Source: Palsa-504 sp963739615
GTDB lineage: Bacteria; Actinomycetota; Actinomycetes; Streptosporangiales; Streptosporangiaceae
Direction: 5' to 3'
Assembly (NCBI GenBank): GCA_963739615.1
Contig: CAVUBD010000027.1
Coordinates: 186,001 to 250,000 of the forward strand
Length of the DNA stretch: 64,000 bases
The notes under the pieces are model-generated. The model was given only the letters and a program-made list of their open reading frames with translations, was not told the origin of the DNA and did no database searches. The position numbers and the translations under genes are program-made. Positions within the stretch are counted from its first letter, which is position 1; every line of letters starts with the position of its first letter. Of this stretch, positions 53,555 to 63,680 are shown in pieces.

Positions 53555-54496
53555 CTAACCCGCGATGGCGGCGGTGATCTCGGCGGCGCAGCCCCAGGAC
53601 AGGGAGACGCCGGCGCCGCCGTGGCCGTAGTTGTGCCACAGCACGCCGCCGTCCAGCGGCTCAGATCCCAGCCGTACCTCAGGGCAGCACGGGCGGAAGC
53701 CGACCCGGTGTCCCAGGATCTCCACCCCGCGCAGGCGAGGATCGATCGCGGCGCAACTAGCGACGATCCGTTCGGCAATATCGTCTTGAGGGTCTTGCTC
53801 TGAGTTGCTCTCGTCGTTCGTGCCCCCGAGCAGGATCTCCTCACCGTGCGGGAACATGTACGTGATCCAGGGCGGCTCCGGATCCCGGTCGATGAGGAAC
53901 TCCTCGATGCCCGGGTTCGCGGCGATCACCACCTGACCCCGCACCGGCACCACGGCCGGGTCGGGGACCAGTTCGCGGGCGGCGGCCCCAGAGCAGTTGA
54001 CCACCACCGGAGCCGCGCCCGCCAGTTCGGCCAGCGAGCCCGTCGGCGACACCTCGAGCCTGCCGCCGGCCTGCTCGAACCGGGCGCTCAGGTAGCCGAG
54101 GTAGACCGGCATGGTGGCGAGCGGGGCGGAGTAATGCCAGCCGTGGGTGAAGCCGCCCGGCAGCTCGGCCTGCTCGCACCTCCGCAGGTCGGCGATCAGC
54201 CTGGTCCAGTAGTAGGGCTCAAGCGGGGCACGGGAGACCTCCCAGCCGCTGGCCATCCGCACGCCGGTGCCTGGTTCGGTGGCCAGTTTGGCCAGGGTCT
54301 CGAGTCCGGCCCGTCCCCATTCAAGGACCCGGTCGGGCGGACCGACGCGCGCCGCTCCCCAGACCGCTCCAGCTGCCGCCGACGTCGTTTGCCCGGGCCG
54401 GGCCGCGGTCCTGATCGTCACCCTGAGCCCGGCCTCTGCCAGGCAGATTCCGGTGGTCAGGCCGCTGACTCCGGCCCCAATCACGAGAACGTCCAT
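53555..54496 (-). CDS. FAD-dependent D-amino-acid oxidase family protein
   Basis: 313 residues. FAD site VLVIGAGVSGLTTGICLAEAG (3-23), SAAAGAVWGAARVGPPDRVL, the substrate-side FTHGWHYSAPLATMPVYLGYL, VVNCSGAAARELVPDPAVVPVRGQ, the Arg in HRVGFRPCCPEVRLG, and the closing HNYGHGGAGVSLSWGCA. This is the DAAO/DASPO pattern, deaminating D-amino acids to 2-oxo acids with H2O2. Conserved Tyr and Arg positions are present, but neutral versus acidic substrate cannot be told. TACGGT lies five bases before the ATG (leaderless). It follows the metallophosphoesterase on the same strand with a 42-bp gap. Confidence 0.9.
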   Translation of the reverse strand: MDVLVIGAGVSGLTTGICLAEAGLRVTIRTAARPGQTTSAAAGAVWGAARVGPPDRVLEWGRAGLETLAKLATEPGTGVRMASGWEVSRAPLEPYYWTRLIADLRRCEQAELPGGFTHGWHYSAPLATMPVYLGYLSARFEQAGGRLEVSPTGSLAELAGAAPVVVNCSGAAARELVPDPAVVPVRGQVVIAANPGIEEFLIDRDPEPPWITYMFPHGEEILLGGTNDESNSEQDPQDDIAERIVASCAAIDPRLRGVEILGHRVGFRPCCPEVRLGSEPLDGGVLWHNYGHGGAGVSLSWGCAAEITAAIAG

Positions 54497-54501
54497 AACC
54501 G

Positions 54502-54507
54502 ACCGTA
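54502..54507 (-). promoter_or_regulatory. predicted -10 box (TACGGT), leaderless amino-acid oxidase gene
   Basis: TACGGT, five bases, ATG 54496. The spacing is one shorter than the others. The gene therefore may have its own promoter despite following the phosphoesterase gene closely. Confidence 0.4.
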
Positions 54508-54538
54508 CCTCGCGCCCTGGCCTGTCCCTGCACCCGGA

Positions 54539-56257
54539 CTACCGGCGGCGGACCAGGGTAAAGGTCTCGAACTTGGTGTAGTCAGGGGTAGGCGCGCCCT
54601 TGGCGCCAGTGCCGGGATTGACCGGGTCCGCGCCCACGGCGTGATACTGCGTGACGGTGATGCTGGTCTGGCTCCCGTTCTCGGGACCAGGATCGACGTC
54701 GAAAACCGCGATCCCGTAGCCGGTGGACGTGTCTCGCCGGGCCGACCAGATGGCGTCCTCCACCGCGTCGGCCGCGGCGCGGGCATAGACGTCCGGCGTC
54801 GAGGTGAGGGCGGGGCGGTCGGACCGCGTGAACACCTTGGCCTGCTTCTGTCCGTCGCCGGTATCGGTCCCGTATTCGTCCAGCGGAGCGTCCGTGCCAC
54901 CGCAGCCCAGGATGAGGTGCACCGTGCCCAGGCTGGTGTCGAATACCCCGTTGTCCGTCGTCGTCACCGGGTGCGGCCGGAGCGTGTTGACCGCGGCGCC
55001 GGTGGCCACCTCGCGGCCGACGTCGCGGTCGGCGCCGCGCACCGGGAAGGACCGCTCGTAGTCGTGGTCGTGACCCGATAGCACCAGGTCCACCTGGTAC
55101 CGGTCGAACAGCGGCAGCCATTCGGCCCGGATCCCCAGGTCGGAGCCGTTTCCGGTGACCGAGGAAGACGCCGCGCACTGGTGCATCTGGACGATGACCC
55201 AGTCGACCGACTTATCGTCGCGGCCGGCCGCCAGGGTCCGATCCAGCCACGCGGTCTGCGCGCCGCCCGAGTATTCCCTGATGTAGAACGACGTGCCGGG
55301 CTGGATGGGCGGATGACCTGTGTTCGCCGCCGGCGTCAGCGGCTTGGGGCCGGCCACGAACGCGCCCGCGTCCTGGTAGACGACGTCGTCGGCGTCGAGG
55401 GAGACGAACAGGACCGAGCCGATGCGAAAGGAATACCAGCGCCCGCGGAAACCAGGTACGTGGTTGTCCGGCAGTTCGTAGCGGGTCAGGTACGAGGTGA
55501 ACCCCTGCGGCCCGTTGCCGAACTCTATTTCATGGTTGCCCGGGCACGGCATCCACGGCCGGTTAGCGGCCGACGCCTGGTTGTTGTTGCCGAAGTCGCG
55601 CCACACCTCGGGCTGGACGGCGGGGTTCAGGTCGGCATAGCACAGGTCGCCGTTCAGCAGGTGAAACAGCGGCTGGAAGGATTCGACGGCCTCGACCGCG
55701 TAGGCGCTCTGGCCATAGGAGAGCACCCAGTCGGCGTTCGGCGTCGACAGGTCGCCGAAACTGGTGAAGCGGAACGGCGCGCGCCCGGGCGGCGCGGTGC
55801 GGAAGGTGGCGCTGAACGGGTCCGCCGCGTTGGCGTCGTTGTCCGCGGTGACCGCGTACCCGTAGGTAGCGCCCGGCCGCAGCCCGCCGACCTGCGCGTG
55901 ATAGGTCCAGACCGTCTCGCCGTTGATGCCGTCGGTGTACTGGCGGAGTTCGGCGGGGATGACCCGCTGCCCGATGCGGACCCGCGGCCTGGCCGCCTGG
56001 CCGGGCGAGGCCCACGAGACAACGACGCTGGTGGCCGGGTTCTCACCCCAGGTGAGATGGATCTGCTCGGGGGTTCCGTCGCCGGCCCCGGTGCGAGCAC
56101 CGCCGCGCGCCTTGCGCGCCCGCGTGATCGCCGCCTTCGCGGGGTTCACGGGTCCGGCGGCGGCCGCGAGCAGGCCCGTGCCGCCCGCGCCGGCCAGCAC
56201 CTGACGGCGCGACATGGCGGAGCGAGACGGCCGCGAGCTAGCTGAGTTCTCCGGCAT
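54539..56257 (-). CDS. TAT-exported purple-acid-phosphatase-like metallophosphoesterase
   Basis: 572 residues. A twin-arginine signal (SRRQVLAGAGGTGLLAAAAG) directs folded export. A fibronectin-like domain follows (QIHLTWGENPATSVVVSWAS, YHAQVGGLRPGATYGYAV). The metallophosphoesterase domain carries FTSFGDLSTPN, NGDLCYADLN, PCPGNHEIEFGN, VIVQMHQCA and SGHDHDYERSFPV, supplying the two-metal ligands of purple acid phosphatases. A likely role is scavenging phosphate from outside esters. TACGTT lies seven bases before the ATG. A weakly conserved C-terminal region (VYARAAADAVEDAIWSAR) closes it. Confidence 0.92.
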   Translation of the reverse strand: MPENSASSRPSRSAMSRRQVLAGAGGTGLLAAAAGPVNPAKAAITRARKARGGARTGAGDGTPEQIHLTWGENPATSVVVSWASPGQAARPRVRIGQRVIPAELRQYTDGINGETVWTYHAQVGGLRPGATYGYAVTADNDANAADPFSATFRTAPPGRAPFRFTSFGDLSTPNADWVLSYGQSAYAVEAVESFQPLFHLLNGDLCYADLNPAVQPEVWRDFGNNNQASAANRPWMPCPGNHEIEFGNGPQGFTSYLTRYELPDNHVPGFRGRWYSFRIGSVLFVSLDADDVVYQDAGAFVAGPKPLTPAANTGHPPIQPGTSFYIREYSGGAQTAWLDRTLAAGRDDKSVDWVIVQMHQCAASSSVTGNGSDLGIRAEWLPLFDRYQVDLVLSGHDHDYERSFPVRGADRDVGREVATGAAVNTLRPHPVTTTDNGVFDTSLGTVHLILGCGGTDAPLDEYGTDTGDGQKQAKVFTRSDRPALTSTPDVYARAAADAVEDAIWSARRDTSTGYGIAVFDVDPGPENGSQTSITVTQYHAVGADPVNPGTGAKGAPTPDYTKFETFTLVRRR

Positions 56258-56264
56258 ATCGCAG

Positions 56265-56270
56265 AACGTA
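56265..56270 (-). promoter_or_regulatory. predicted -10 box (TACGTT), leaderless phosphoesterase gene
   Basis: TACGTT, seven bases, ATG 56257; no ribosome site. No PhoP-like direct repeat is recognised upstream. Confidence 0.5.
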
Positions 56271-56337
56271 ACGCCGGCCGGTGAACGTCAGATGGCGTGA
56301 CGGAATGTCACGCCGCCCCATCCGATGAACAGTGTTG

Positions 56338-56403
56338 CAAGGGGGGTCCGGGGGGATGGGTCCCCCCGGTCGCGGGGGTTCCAGGAGGTCGCCCGCCTGG
56401 GCC
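56338..56403 (+). repeat. G-rich hairpin repeat, copy C
   Basis: Plus-strand order: AAGGGGGGTCCGG, the GGGGGGA-TGGG-TCCCCCC hairpin, a GCGGGGGTTCC block, then AGGAGGTCGCCCGCCTGGG. It aligns with copy A (minus strand) almost base for base over about 60 bp, differing mainly by single substitutions. It lies in the 163-bp gap between the phosphoesterase start and the aminotransferase stop, in antisense orientation to both. Confidence 0.8.
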
Positions 56404-56420
56404 AGCACTGCCTAACACTC

Positions 56421-57821
56421 CTAGCACCGCGCCCAGGCCTCGGTGAGCACGGCGCGCAGGATCCGCTCGATCTCGTCGAAGTGCTCCGGCCCGCAGATGA
56501 GCGGCGGGGCGAGTTGGACGACGGGGTCACCGCGGTCGTCGCAGCGGCAGGGCAGCCCCGCGTCGAACAGCGCCGGGGAAAGGAAGCCGCGCAGCAGCCG
56601 CTCGGATTCGTCGTCATCGAACGTCTCGCGGGTGGCCTTGTCCTTGACCAGCTCGATGCCGTAGAAGTAACCGGCCCCGCGGATGTCCCCGACGATGGGC
56701 AGGTCGTAGAGCTTCTCCAGGGCGGCGCGGAACGCGGCCTCGTTCGCCCGGACGTTCTCCAGCAGGTTCTCCTTCTCGAAGATGTCCAGGTTGGCCAGCG
56801 CCACCGCGGCGGACACCGGGTGGCCGGCGAACGTGATGCCGTGCAGGAACGTGGCCGTGCCCGAGCTGAACGGCTCCATCAGCGCGTCGCTGACCAGCAT
56901 GCCGCCGAGCGGCGCATAGCCGGAGGTGACCCCCTTGGCGAAGGTGACGATGTCCGGCTGGTACCCGTAACGCTCGGCGCCGAAGTAGTAGCCGAGCCGG
57001 CCGAACGCGCAGATCACCTCGTCGGAAACGAGCAGCACGCCGTACCGGTCGCAGATCTCCCTGACCCGCTGGAAGTAGCCGGGCGGCGGCGGGAAGCAGC
57101 CCCCGGAGTTCTGCACCGGCTCCAGGAACACCGCGGCGACCGACTGCGGTCCCTCACGCAGGATCGCCCGCTCGATCTCATCGGCGGCCCACTGGCCGAA
57201 CGCCCCGATATCATCGCGCACGAACGCCGGAGCCCGGTAGAAGTTGGTGTTCGGCACCCGGACGCCACCCGGCGTCAGCGGCTCGAACGGGTACTTGATG
57301 TCGGCCAGGCCGGTGATCGCGAGCGCGCCCATGGACGACCCGTGGTAGGCGATGTCGCGGCTGATCACCTTGTAGCGTTCCGGCTGGCCGATCAGCTTGA
57401 AGTACTGCTTGGCGAGCTTCCACGCCGACTCGACGGCCTCCGAGCCGCTGGTCGTGAAGAACACCCGGTTCAGGTCTCCCGGGGCCAGTTCGGCCAGCCG
57501 GGCGGCCAGTTCGATGGCCTTCGGATGGGCGTACGACCACAGCGGGAAGTACGCCAGCTCCGCGGCCTGCCGCGCACCCGCCTCGGCGATCTCGGCACGG
57601 CCGTGGCCGACCTGGCTGACGAACAGGCCGGACAGCCCGTCCAGGTAGCGCTTGCCGCGGGCGTCGAAGACGTAGGGCCCGGAGCCGCGCACGATCACCG
57701 GGACGTCGTTGTCCGCGTAGGCGGACATCCTGGTGAAATGCAGCCAGAGGTTGCGCTTGGCGGCTTCCTGTACTCTGCTGATTTCCTGCGCTGGTCCGAT
57801 GGCGTCGAAGGAGGATGTCAT
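56421..57821 (-). CDS. class III aminotransferase (diamine/omega-amino acid type)
   Basis: 466 residues, PLP-dependent. It has VFDARGKRYLDGLSGLFVSQ, FTTSGSEAVESAWKLAKQY, AYHGSSMGALAITG, FLEPVQNSGGC, LLVSDEVICAFGRLGYYFGAE, and the PLP lysine in VTFAKGVTSGYAPLGGML. With pyruvate or 2-oxoglutarate as acceptor such enzymes convert putrescine, beta-alanine or related amines to aldehydes. Its ATG overlaps the Lrp stop (ATGA), and an aminobutyraldehyde-type dehydrogenase is divergently encoded, so putrescine to 4-aminobutanal is the favoured role (inference). ATG 57821 has GGGAACGAG before it. Confidence 0.9.
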   Translation of the reverse strand: MTSSFDAIGPAQEISRVQEAAKRNLWLHFTRMSAYADNDVPVIVRGSGPYVFDARGKRYLDGLSGLFVSQVGHGRAEIAEAGARQAAELAYFPLWSYAHPKAIELAARLAELAPGDLNRVFFTTSGSEAVESAWKLAKQYFKLIGQPERYKVISRDIAYHGSSMGALAITGLADIKYPFEPLTPGGVRVPNTNFYRAPAFVRDDIGAFGQWAADEIERAILREGPQSVAAVFLEPVQNSGGCFPPPPGYFQRVREICDRYGVLLVSDEVICAFGRLGYYFGAERYGYQPDIVTFAKGVTSGYAPLGGMLVSDALMEPFSSGTATFLHGITFAGHPVSAAVALANLDIFEKENLLENVRANEAAFRAALEKLYDLPIVGDIRGAGYFYGIELVKDKATRETFDDDESERLLRGFLSPALFDAGLPCRCDDRGDPVVQLAPPLICGPEHFDEIERILRAVLTEAWARC

Positions 57822-58306
57822 CTCGTTCCCCATGAGTAGGTTTGCTTGCGAAGTCGCAGGTACACGAACGTCTCGGTGCTGGTGACGCACGGCACTGCGC
57901 GCACCCGCCCCAGGATCTCGAGCAGGTGATCGTCGTTCTCGCAGACGACCTCCGCCAGCACGTCGAACGAGCCGGCGGTGATGACGACGTAATCGATTTC
58001 TTCCATGTCGGCGAGCTGGCCGGCCACCTTCTCCAGGTCGCCGTCGGTCTTGATCGCGATCATCGCCTGACGCCGGAAACCCAGCGTCAGCGGATCCGTG
58101 ACCGCGACGATCTGCATCACGCCGGCGTCCTGAAGGCGCTGCACGCGCTGCCGGACGGCGGCCTCGGAAAGCCCCACGGCCTTGCCGATCGCGGCATAGG
58201 ACCGCCGGCCGTCCTGCTGGAGCTGCTCGATGATTTGCTTAGAGACGGCGTCGGGTACTGCACTGCCGGGACTATGGATCGGGAGAGCTTTCGGGCTGCG
58301 CGCCAT
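57818..58306 (-). CDS. Lrp/AsnC family transcriptional regulator
   Basis: 162 residues. N-terminal HTH: VSKQIIEQLQQDGRRSYAAI, GKAVGLSEAAVRQRVQRLQDAGVMQI. C-terminal RAM effector domain: FRRQAMIAIKTDGDLEKVAG, YVVITAGSFDVLAEVVCEND, and TSTETFVYLRLRKQ. The effector is probably an amine or amino acid. The ATG has AGGAGGACCGC upstream. It is co-translated with the aminotransferase and divergent from the aldehyde dehydrogenase, so it probably controls both from the 179-bp region between. Confidence 0.93.
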   Translation of the reverse strand: MARSPKALPIHSPGSAVPDAVSKQIIEQLQQDGRRSYAAIGKAVGLSEAAVRQRVQRLQDAGVMQIVAVTDPLTLGFRRQAMIAIKTDGDLEKVAGQLADMEEIDYVVITAGSFDVLAEVVCENDDHLLEILGRVRAVPCVTSTETFVYLRLRKQTYSWGTR

Positions 58307-58390
58307 GCGGTCCTCCTGCACCCGGCCGAGCACGTACCTGGTCAACTGATTTCGTAGGTATATGTAAAGATAGCAACTGAATCACTTGTG

Positions 58391-58405
58391 GAGATAGTCC
58401 ATCTC
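58391..58405. promoter_or_regulatory. short inverted repeat in the lrp/aldehyde dehydrogenase control region
   Basis: GAGAT-AGTCC-ATCTC. The surrounding 58350-58400 stretch is AT-rich for this genome and has several TA boxes. It is a candidate Lrp site or part of one; the repeat is short and could be chance. Confidence 0.25.
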
Positions 58406-58485
58406 TGCGAAGCTCGTATTCGGGCTCACACAGGACTCATGGCCCTCCGTGGGATTCAGGACTCTCCGGCGGATGGAGGCTCGGG

Positions 58486-59919
58486 ATGTCAGACCGCACG
58501 CTGCAGAACTTCGTGAACGGCAAGTTCGCCGACGCCAGCGACGGGCGCACTAGCGATGTAATCGATCCAAGTACCGGCGAGGTCTACGCTCAGGCGCCGG
58601 TATCCAGTCGTCAGGACGTGGACGCCGCCATGAAGGCCGCGGCGAACGCCTTCGAAGGGTGGCGGGACAGCACCCCGTCCGAGCGCAGCCTCGCCATGTT
58701 CAGGTTCGCCGACGCGATGGGGAAGCGCGCCGACGAGATCGTCGAGGCCGAGACCCGCAATACCGGCAAGCCGGTCGCGCTGACTTCTTCGGAGGAGATC
58801 CCGCCCGCGGTGGACCAGATCAGGTTCTTCGCCGGCGCCGCGCGGGTCCTCGAAGGCCGCAGCGCGGGCGAGTACATGCGGGACCACACCTCGATGATCA
58901 GGCGCGAGCCGATCGGCGTCTGCGCCCAGGTGACGCCGTGGAACTACCCGATGATGATGGCCGTGTGGAAGTTCGCGCCCGCCATCGCAGCCGGCAACGC
59001 CGTCGTGCTCAAGCCGTCCGACACGACCCCGGTGTCCACGCTGCTGATGGCCGAGATCGCCGCCGAGTTCTTCCCGCCCGGCGTGTTCAACGTCATCTGC
59101 GGCGACCGCGACACGGGCCGGGAACTGATCGCGCACAAGACGCCGAGCATGGTGTCGATCACCGGCTCGGTCCGGGCTGGCATGGAGGTCGCGCGGTCGG
59201 CCGCGGACGACCTCAAGCGCGTCCACCTCGAGCTCGGCGGCAAGGCGCCGGTCATCGTCTTCGACGACGCCGATGTCGCGGCCACGGCGGAGGGGATTGC
59301 CGGCGCGGGCTACTTCAACGCCGGGCAGGACTGCACGGCCGCGACCCGGGTGCTGGCCGGCCCGGGTGTCGCCGCCGACCTGACCGCGGCGCTGGCCGAG
59401 CAGGCGAACAGCACCACGACCGGCGGCCTGGACGTGCCCGACGCCTACTTCGGCCCGCTGAACAACCCGAACCAGCTGGCCCGGGTGGAGGGCATGATCG
59501 AGCGCAGACCCGGTCATTCCGAGGTCGTCGCCGGCGGCCACCGGGTCGGGTCGCGCGGTTACCTTTACGCTCCTACCGTCGTGGCCGGCCTGAACCAGGA
59601 CGACGAGATGATCCAGGACGAGATCTTCGGCCCGGTCATCACCGTCCAGCGGTTCACCGACGAAGAAGAGGCACTGCGCTGGGCGAACGGCGTCAAGTAC
59701 GGGCTCGCCTCAAGCGTGTGGACCAAGGACCACGGCCGTGCGATGCGGATGGCCAGGCGGCTTGACTTCGGCGCGGTGTGGATCAACACGCATATCCCGA
59801 TCGTGGCCGAGATGCCGCACGGCGGCTTCAAGCACTCCGGCTACGGCAAGGACCTGTCCATGTACGGCTTCGAGGACTACACCCGCATCAAGCACGTCAT
59901 GAGCTACATCGGCAGCTGA
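58486..59919 (+). CDS. aldehyde dehydrogenase, gamma-aminobutyraldehyde dehydrogenase type
   Basis: 477 residues, NAD(P)-dependent. It has QNFVNGKFADASDGRTSDV, PWNYPMMMAVWKFAPAIAAGN, KPSDTTPVSTLLMAE, ITGSVRAGMEVA, the general base Glu249 (LELGGKAPVIV) and the catalytic Cys283 (NAGQDCTAATR). The C-terminal MPHGGFKHSGYGKDLSMYGFEDYTRIKHV, read in pieces, resembles PatD-type aminobutyraldehyde and betaine-aldehyde dehydrogenases. ATG 58486 has GGAGG upstream. With the aminotransferase it would give putrescine to GABA. Confidence 0.92.
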   Translation: MSDRTLQNFVNGKFADASDGRTSDVIDPSTGEVYAQAPVSSRQDVDAAMKAAANAFEGWRDSTPSERSLAMFRFADAMGKRADEIVEAETRNTGKPVALTSSEEIPPAVDQIRFFAGAARVLEGRSAGEYMRDHTSMIRREPIGVCAQVTPWNYPMMMAVWKFAPAIAAGNAVVLKPSDTTPVSTLLMAEIAAEFFPPGVFNVICGDRDTGRELIAHKTPSMVSITGSVRAGMEVARSAADDLKRVHLELGGKAPVIVFDDADVAATAEGIAGAGYFNAGQDCTAATRVLAGPGVAADLTAALAEQANSTTTGGLDVPDAYFGPLNNPNQLARVEGMIERRPGHSEVVAGGHRVGSRGYLYAPTVVAGLNQDDEMIQDEIFGPVITVQRFTDEEEALRWANGVKYGLASSVWTKDHGRAMRMARRLDFGAVWINTHIPIVAEMPHGGFKHSGYGKDLSMYGFEDYTRIKHVMSYIGS

Positions 59920-59940
59920 GTAGCCAGCGACCGCGGCGGG

Positions 59941-60378
59941 TCACCCGCGCTGCTGGGCCTCGGCTCGCCGCTTTATGGCTTGGTTGATCGTCTCGAAGCT
60001 GACCTGGATGCGGCTGATGGTCTTCGGCGGGAAGCGGGTGAAGAATCCCTGGTAACTGCCGGATTGGGTCAGCCAGGTGCCGCCGTCGGCGGGGCTCAGG
60101 GTGAAGCTCCGCTTGCTCGTCATGAGGCCCAATACGCTCGACTCCCACCGCAGTTCGGTCGCTGGCTCCGCCGCCACCACTTTGACCTTGACGGTCATGG
60201 TGTGGCCCGTCACCGGCTGGGTGCTGGTCAAGGCGATCCGGTTTCCCGGGGCGAGCTGCCCGGATACCTCGCGGAACACCGGGTTCCACTCAGGGTAACT
60301 GGCCAGGTCAGCCAGGACCGCCCAGACGCGTTCCGGGGTGGCGGCGATCGCAATCGCGGCGGAAATCTCTTCCCTCAT
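59941..60378 (-). CDS. SRPBCC family protein
   Basis: 145 residues of the START/Bet v 1-like fold: ISAAIAIAATPERVWAVLADLASYPEWNPVF, in pieces, then NRIALTSTQPVTGHTMTVKV, LRWESSVLGLMTSKRSFTLSP and GTWLTQSGSYQGFF. Such proteins bind small hydrophobic ligands or act as cyclases or aromatases. Nothing nearby suggests which. ATG 60378 has AGGAGG well placed; longer frames upstream to 60534 are not needed. Confidence 0.88.
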   Translation of the reverse strand: MREEISAAIAIAATPERVWAVLADLASYPEWNPVFREVSGQLAPGNRIALTSTQPVTGHTMTVKVKVVAAEPATELRWESSVLGLMTSKRSFTLSPADGGTWLTQSGSYQGFFTRFPPKTISRIQVSFETINQAIKRRAEAQQRG

Positions 60379-60745
60379 GGCTGCCTGGCCTCCTGCGTGG
60401 ATCATACGACCGGGTGAACGGTACGCCGTCGCAAGCACTACCGCTCGTTCGGCCAGGTGATTGTTCGCACGGCACGCAGTGGTCGTCATCCACGGGGTCC
60501 GCCGCGACGGCCGAGTGACGCCTGTGCCCAGCAAGTCCTGATTGTGACGAAATGCTTACATGGGACAGCTTTTTTCGATCCATATCCGCATTCAGGCCGT
60601 TCCTCTGGGTAGGAACAGGCCGGTTGAGAGTTTTTCGGCCCGGTGCCCGGCGGAACCCTGCGCCGCCGGGCACCCCCATGCACATGAGTTCCAGGCATCC
60701 CGTTCGCGCTGTAGTCCTCGCGGACCGTTCCCCACTGGCGTTCGC
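60379..60745. other. gap of about 370 bp without a recognisable gene
   Basis: No ORF here has family character on either strand. It follows the truncated glycosylase on the minus strand and may contain its decayed remainder, but no glycosylase motif can be read. No RNA gene or repeat is recognised. Confidence 0.5.
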
Positions 60746-60943
60746 TCACATAGGGCCTGGCGCGTCCTGCCGGACCAGGACGCCGGCCGTCCGCCAGCTG
60801 CCCTCCATCGGGAACGCCAGCTCAAGCGCGGTATCCGCGCCCGGACGCGGCCCGGTGTACGCCGCAGGGGTGAACCCCTCGAGGAACCTGACGCTAGCCG
60901 CCAGCGAGAACGGCCCGCGCGGGGCCAAGGTGAACGTCTCCAT
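60746..60943 (-). pseudogene. N-terminal fragment of an AlkA-like DNA-3-methyladenine glycosylase
   Basis: 65 residues remain: METFTLAPRGPFSLAASVRF, LEGFTPAAYTG, LELAFPMEGSWRTAGVLVRQ, then a stop at 60746. This is the N-terminal beta domain of actinobacterial AlkA-type glycosylases of about 200-300 residues. The HhH and catalytic Asp region is absent. No continuation is found in the next 370 bp. A truncated remnant, not functional. Confidence 0.6.
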
Positions 60944-61052
60944 ACCGCCCATCACATCACCGCCCCCCGACATTTCCGCGGTTCATCCTGGCCTCGCAGG
61001 GCCCGGCGGTTTGACAGCTCGGCGCGGCCTGGCGTAGCGTCCAAACATCGAG

Positions 61053-61062
61053 TCATATATGA
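61053..61062. promoter_or_regulatory. 10-bp palindrome at a fadR-type gene start
   Basis: TCATATATGA, within or next to the likely promoter (TATATG) and 2-14 bases before the ATG cluster of the GntR/FadR-type gene. Candidate autoregulatory site; short. Confidence 0.3.
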
Positions 61063-61063
61063 G

Positions 61064-61813
61064 ATGCAATACATGATGCCGACGCCCAGTGCTTCCAAGC
61101 CCAGTGCTTCCACGCCGAGCGCCGCCGACGGGCCGGGGTTCGCGTTCCTGGCCGGTGCCGCGGGCGCGCTGCCGTCCCGGACGGTCGCCGTGCTCGAGGC
61201 GATCAAGCACGCGATCCTGACCGGCGAGCTCAAGGCCGGGCAGCCCCTGGTCGAGACCGACCTGGCCGAAGTGCTCGGCGTATCGAAGACCCCGGTGCGC
61301 GAGGCGCTCAAGACCCTGGCCGGAGCTGGCCTGGTCACGATGAACCCCTACAAGGGTGCGGCCGTCCGCGTCGTCGACGACGAGCAGGCCAGGCACGTGT
61401 ACGACGCCCGGCTGCTGCTTGAGCCGGAGGCGCTCGCCCGCGCGGTGGCGGCCAGGTACGACTGGCCCTCAGCGCATGAAGCCCTGGCCCGCGCCGATGC
61501 CGCCCGCGACCAGGCCGAACGCAGCCTGGCCAACCGCGACTTCCACCGCGAGCTCTACCGGGGCTGCGGCAACCCGCTGCTTGTCCGGATGCTCGACGAC
61601 CTCCGGGACCAGACCGCGCTGGTCAGCGCGGCGGCCTGGCGGCACGAGCCGGACTGGCCCGACACGCCGAGCTGGCAGCACGAGGCGGCCGAGCACCGGG
61701 CCATCCTGCAAGCCGCAGAAGACCGCGATCCCAGCCGGGCCGCCGGCCTGCTCCGCACCCACATCACCTCCTTTGCCGAACGAAATTTCCCGGAAACGCA
61801 GGAGAACCACTGA
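61064..61813 (+). CDS. GntR family regulator, FadR/FCD subfamily
   Basis: 249 residues from ATG 61064; ATGs at 61073 and 61076 are equally possible. A Ser/Pro/Ala leader (with a PSASKPSASTPSA repeat) precedes the winged helix: LEAIKHAILTGELKAGQPLV, ETDLAEVLGVSKTPVREALKTLAGAGLVTM. The FCD effector domain has YDARLLLEPEALARAVA, FHRELYRGCGNPLLVRMLDDL and EHRAILQAAEDRD with metal-binding His residues. It probably senses a sugar acid and controls the dehydratase operon directly downstream, with which it overlaps (TGATG). Confidence 0.9.
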   Translation: MQYMMPTPSASKPSASTPSAADGPGFAFLAGAAGALPSRTVAVLEAIKHAILTGELKAGQPLVETDLAEVLGVSKTPVREALKTLAGAGLVTMNPYKGAAVRVVDDEQARHVYDARLLLEPEALARAVAARYDWPSAHEALARADAARDQAERSLANRDFHRELYRGCGNPLLVRMLDDLRDQTALVSAAAWRHEPDWPDTPSWQHEAAEHRAILQAAEDRDPSRAAGLLRTHITSFAERNFPETQENH

Positions 61814-61929
61814 TGAGCCTCACCCCGGCCGCGGCCCAGACGCTGCGCCACGCCCTCGCCGCCGAGCCGCCCCCTGCCCCGGGAGATCAAGCAGGAAATC
61901 AGCGCCATCCTGGCCTCATGGGGCCTCAA

Positions 61930-61933
<4 letters not shown>
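61813..61933 (+). pseudogene. 39-codon ORF or gene remnant, one-base insertion in a C run
   Basis: ATG 61813 overlaps the regulator's stop. The frame reads MSLTPAAAQTLRHALAAEPP, then one extra C in the run at 61870-61874 shifts it. Removing that base gives LPREIKQEISAILASWGLK and a TGA at 61931-61933 that overlaps the dehydratase GTG as GTGA. Coupling at both ends suggests this was a translated gene. The sequence resembles the C-terminal end of dihydrodipicolinate-synthase-family aldolases or dehydratases, which often accompany such dehydratases; this is a tentative reading. Confidence 0.45.
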
Positions 61934-63672
<1,739 letters not shown>

Positions 63673-63680
63673 GAGAGCTG

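Noticed and set aside
60552..61037. 161-codon plus-strand ORF
   Set aside because: Overlaps the glycosylase stub antisense and has no domain or ribosome site.
61813..61929. Dehydratase start at ATG 61813
   Set aside because: The added 39 residues contain the frameshifted small ORF and are absent from the family; GTG 61930 fits the family N terminus and a GTGA overlap.
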